Shown here one piece after another: positions 61,247 to 64,000 of a stretch of DNA of 64,000 nt. Location of the stretch: the NCBI GenBank assembly GCA_035079385.1, contig JAVHKY010000063.1, forward strand, positions 620,001 through 684,000, in the 5' to 3' direction. Numbering within the stretch: the first letter of the stretch is position 1; each line of letters opens with the position of its first letter. The notes under the pieces are model-generated. The model was not told the origin of the DNA and made no database searches. It saw only the letters and a program-made list of their open reading frames with translations. The position numbers were made by a program, and so were the translations under genes. This stretch comes from Aspidiotus rigidus (Eukaryota; Arthropoda; Insecta; Hemiptera; Diaspididae).

Positions 61247-64000
61247 GGGGCCAAACGGGATCAGTAGTGGGAGGTCTTCTGATCTACAGGAAACCCGTCC
61301 AGTGGGAATCCAGAACCATTTGCTGAAGTCCAAGCCCAATCTGCAACCTACACGCGGCGGCCCTGTTAAGCCAAGCAACATAGTTGGGCGGCGACAGATG
61401 CAGATGGACGCAGGAGAAGGAAAACTCCGAGATTAAAACCAACCTGAGGAGAAGGAAAACTCCGATGATAACACCCGGCCAAAGCCGTGAAAAGCAACAA
61501 AAGTTCCACCCATCCCTCGCATTCAAGAGCGGGTGCCTATGATGCAGAAGAGCTGAGGTATTGTAATGGAGATGGGGGGTCATACAGCAGAAGGAAAACT
61601 CAATACTAAACCCGGTGACAGCCGTAACGAAAGCCTTCCAGACATGGGGTCCGAGCAGCCCATTCTGGTCGAATGACCTGCAAGAAATAGTCCCGAAAGG
61701 TAAGAGAAATCCTGCGAATCACGCCTTCACTTCCATTCAACCGGGTTAAGTACTGCGCGTAGGTCTCACCGACCAAAAAAAAAAAAAAAACCTGTCGGAA
61801 GGTATAAAACGAACAAACGAGCAATAATGGTTAGAACACGCAGCCAGAAGAAAGCCTCGGACGAGACTGAAGACGCGGCGCCTCCAGTTGGGAATGACAT
61901 CGTGCCGCCACCAGGACCCATTGCTGGACCAAGCTGCAGCAACCTGGTGAAACAATTAGCAAGAAAAAAGGATTTGACATCCAAAAGTGCTTCCCCAAGT
62001 AACTTGGGGACCACCAAGGAGAGTAAAACAAGGCAACGCTTAAAATGGACCCATGAAATGAATGTGGCCATAATGCGAAGCTTTTACGAGATCACAGTAC
62101 CGAACCCAAACATCCCATACAGAAAAACACTGCATAAGAAATTTAAAGAGCAATTCCCGCTAATGAACGTAACCGAACAAAGAATTGCAGATCAGAAAAG
62201 GACAATCGAAAAGAATAAATTGATAAATGACGACGAACTCCGGAAAATTGAGGAAGACATAAAAGGAAAGCTGCTGACCAACGATGGACACAACCCCATT
62301 GAAGAAAACACATCAGTTGAAGAATTCCAAGGGATAGATAATAACAGACCAGCAGAAATCAATTATATAACAGATCTCACGTACAAAGAAAATACCGAAT
62401 TTATCCAGCAAGTCAAAGAGGAATTTGAAAAGACAGAGACCGAGTTCAGGGGGAAAAACCCCGAAGAAAGGCCGCAAATCCCAAAGATACGGTTGAATAA
62501 GAAAATAAATGAGACCATGAAAGTTATAAATGAAGAAATCATGCCAAAAAGAGCAACGGAATGTACAAATTTAATACAGTTAACAGGACTTGTATACTGT
62601 GGAGCGGCCACAGTGGTGAGGATCAATTCAGGCAAAATCAAATACAGCTGTGCTGATGCAGAAAAAAACAAACAAAACAAAGATGGAAAACCAACCTGGC
62701 AGAAGAGACTGGAAAACAGAATAGAAGGAATAAGGAAACAACTAGGTCAATTAACGCAATATCAAAAAGGGATTCCATCTAAAAGACTAGAGAATAAGGT
62801 AAAGAAAATTACCCACGAAACAAGAAATAAACAACATTCTAAGTATGAAGAGAACAGCAAAATAAAAGAATTTATTGACACTTTGAAACAAAAACTGACC
62901 GTTCTAAGTGCCAGACTGAGAAGGTATAAGATCAGTAAAAAGAGAAGAATTGACAATAAAAACTTTGTCACCAGTGAAAAATTATTCTACCGAAGCATTA
63001 GAAACAATAATGAACCACAAGAAAACATTGAGATACCTGGTCAGGAAGAAACAAGAGAATTCTGGGAAAATATTTGGACAAGACCAGTGGAGCACAACAG
63101 AGAAGCTGGGTGGATCAAGGAAGAACTGGAACGGAACGAAAGAACAGGATTGCCAGAAATGAAGGACCATAAAGTTAGCATAGTAGAATTGAAGAAAACA
63201 CTAAGAAGAATGCAAAATTGGAAAGCCACAGGTATAGATGGAATCCAAAATTATTGGTACAAAAAAATGCACAGTATCCACCAAAAGTCAAGTGAACTCA
63301 TAAATGAAGTACTAGAAGATCCAGAGCTCTTGCCGGAATACCTCACAAAAGGAGGGACCTATTTGTTACCAAAAGGCGAGTATAGCAAAAATCCAGCAAA
63401 GTATCGCCCAATAGCCTGTCTATGCACACTTTATAAAATTATAACCGCTTGCATCGCCCAAAAAATAAATGCTCACTGTGATGAACAGAGAATAATCGCA
63501 ACACAACAGAAAGGATGCCAGAGAGGATCTCTGGGGTGCAAAGAGCAGCTCCTGATTGATACAGTAATCACAAAGCAGGCATACAAGTACAAAAGAAATT
63601 TACACACCGCATTCATAGATTACGCAAAAGCGTTTGACTCGGTATCCCATACGTGGCTCACTGATATTCTGGAAATCTATAAGATTGATCAAAAACTGGT
63701 AAAATTTTTGGAACACACAATGACGAAATGGGAAACAACTCTAATCCTAGGAAAAAGAAACAATCAATTGACAATCCCAAACATCAAGATCCGACGAGGA
63801 ATATTTCAAGGTGACTCTCTCAGTTCAGTCTGGTTTTGCCTAGCTCTTAACTCACTATCAAACATGCTCAACAATGAAAGAATAGGATATGAAATAAGAA
63901 GAATAAACGAAAGAGGCCAGATGCTCTCACATCTCTTTTATATGGATGATCTAAAGCTGTACGCGAAAAACAATCGAGAAATGAAAAAACTCCTCAAAAA
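61247..64000 (+). mobile_element. R4/Dong-clade non-LTR retrotransposon, 5' part (continues past window)
   Basis: The element begins at the exact edge of the TAA array and has a 580-bp 5' leader, then one long open frame with RT motifs of the R4/Dong type. The known Dong element of silkworm sits inside TAA repeats, so the location matches the clade. The leader holds three copies of AGAAGGAAAACTC (at about 61415, 61450 and 61589), the first two within an 18-bp repeat 35 bp apart. The start is intact rather than truncated. The 3' end, with the restriction-enzyme-like endonuclease, lies beyond 64000. Confidence 0.8.
61827..64000 (+). CDS. R4/Dong-like ORF: N-terminal DNA-binding region and reverse transcriptase (incomplete at window end)
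   Basis: The ATG at 61827-61829 follows an in-frame TAA at 61701; the frame then stays open to the last base, 724 codons. Residues about 70-130 (RLKWTHEMNVAIMRSFYEIT onward) look like a Myb-like DNA-binding helix bundle. A long basic, Lys/Glu-rich linker follows. RT motifs then come in order: WKATGIDGIQNYW (motif 1), YLLPKG and PAKYRPIACLCTLYKI (motif 2), AFIDYAKAFDSVSH with the catalytic Asp at residue 598 (motif A), RRGIFQGDSLSSVWFCLALN (motif B), and FYMDDLKLY with the catalytic Asp pair at residues 707-708 (motif C). YMDDLKLY is typical of the R4/Dong group. The enzyme would copy its RNA at a nicked chromosomal TAA site. No frameshift or stop was seen, so the copy may be active. The endonuclease lies outside the window. 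Confidence 0.85.
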   Translation, partial: MVRTRSQKKASDETEDAAPPVGNDIVPPPGPIAGPSCSNLVKQLARKKDLTSKSASPSNLGTTKESKTRQRLKWTHEMNVAIMRSFYEITVPNPNIPYRKTLHKKFKEQFPLMNVTEQRIADQKRTIEKNKLINDDELRKIEEDIKGKLLTNDGHNPIEENTSVEEFQGIDNNRPAEINYITDLTYKENTEFIQQVKEEFEKTETEFRGKNPEERPQIPKIRLNKKINETMKVINEEIMPKRATECTNLIQLTGLVYCGAATVVRINSGKIKYSCADAEKNKQNKDGKPTWQKRLENRIEGIRKQLGQLTQYQKGIPSKRLENKVKKITHETRNKQHSKYEENSKIKEFIDTLKQKLTVLSARLRRYKISKKRRIDNKNFVTSEKLFYRSIRNNNEPQENIEIPGQEETREFWENIWTRPVEHNREAGWIKEELERNERTGLPEMKDHKVSIVELKKTLRRMQNWKATGIDGIQNYWYKKMHSIHQKSSELINEVLEDPELLPEYLTKGGTYLLPKGEYSKNPAKYRPIACLCTLYKIITACIAQKINAHCDEQRIIATQQKGCQRGSLGCKEQLLIDTVITKQAYKYKRNLHTAFIDYAKAFDSVSHTWLTDILEIYKIDQKLVKFLEHTMTKWETTLILGKRNNQLTIPNIKIRRGIFQGDSLSSVWFCLALNSLSNMLNNERIGYEIRRINERGQMLSHLFYMDDLKLYAKNNREMKKLLK

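Noticed and set aside
61284..63229. Several minus-strand open frames of 60-105 residues
   Set aside because: Antisense shadows of the LINE leader and RT frame, which carries real RT motifs in order.

Overview
The window looks like AT-rich, intron-dense nuclear DNA from an insect. Hymenoptera is my guess from the style of the sequence and its repeats, not something I can prove. I find one host coding exon, the last exon of a Runt/RUNX-type transcription factor (6000-6502, + strand), which ends in the Groucho-recruiting VWRPY tail. No Runt-domain exon could be read upstream, so the rest of that gene lies beyond a long intron. The rest of the window is non-coding DNA with many mobile-element remains of different ages.

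Layout. 1-5999: intron or upstream DNA with a foldback. 6000-6502: Runt-type terminal exon. 6503-10970: 3' UTR and intergenic DNA with one sharp hairpin. 10974-13330: nested, mutually homologous repeats in both orientations. 13300-14785: decayed FLYWCH/MULE transposase (- strand). 14786-29386: about 14.6 kb with almost nothing recognisable. 29396-29622: MULE-type MITE with a perfect 9-bp target duplication. 29825-31900: two Penelope-like element copies joined head to head. 32075-33120: 5'-truncated Jockey-like LINE with a poly-A tail. 35048-35247: small TIR element. 35384-36712: a second, independent MULE with terminal iterons and an 8-bp target duplication. 39066-39578: an unexplained 170-codon frame. 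40663-41496: Tigger/pogo-like remnant. 41497-41640 and 42120-43260: more Penelope-like fragments, one interrupted by a MITE. 45437-45684 and 45789-46141: two nonautonomous DNA elements, the second hAT-like with an 8-bp duplication. 49841-50151 and 51565-51718: MITEs with TA duplications. 60929-61246: 106 perfect TAA repeats. 61247 to the window end: 5' part of an apparently intact R4/Dong-clade LINE inserted directly in that TAA tract.

How it fits together. The intact-looking material is the Runt exon and the R4/Dong open frame, which runs off the right edge without a stop. All other transposase or RT genes are broken by stops, frameshifts or truncation. The two arms of the Penelope dimer are nearly identical, so that insertion or duplication is recent. 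Recurrent structures that ordinary annotation would miss are a set of hairpins with unlike stems but similar loops, an over-represented octamer TACGAGTA, a hammerhead-like core in both Penelope arms, and iteron-bearing MULE ends. Identifications rest on reading motifs by eye; no database search was possible.
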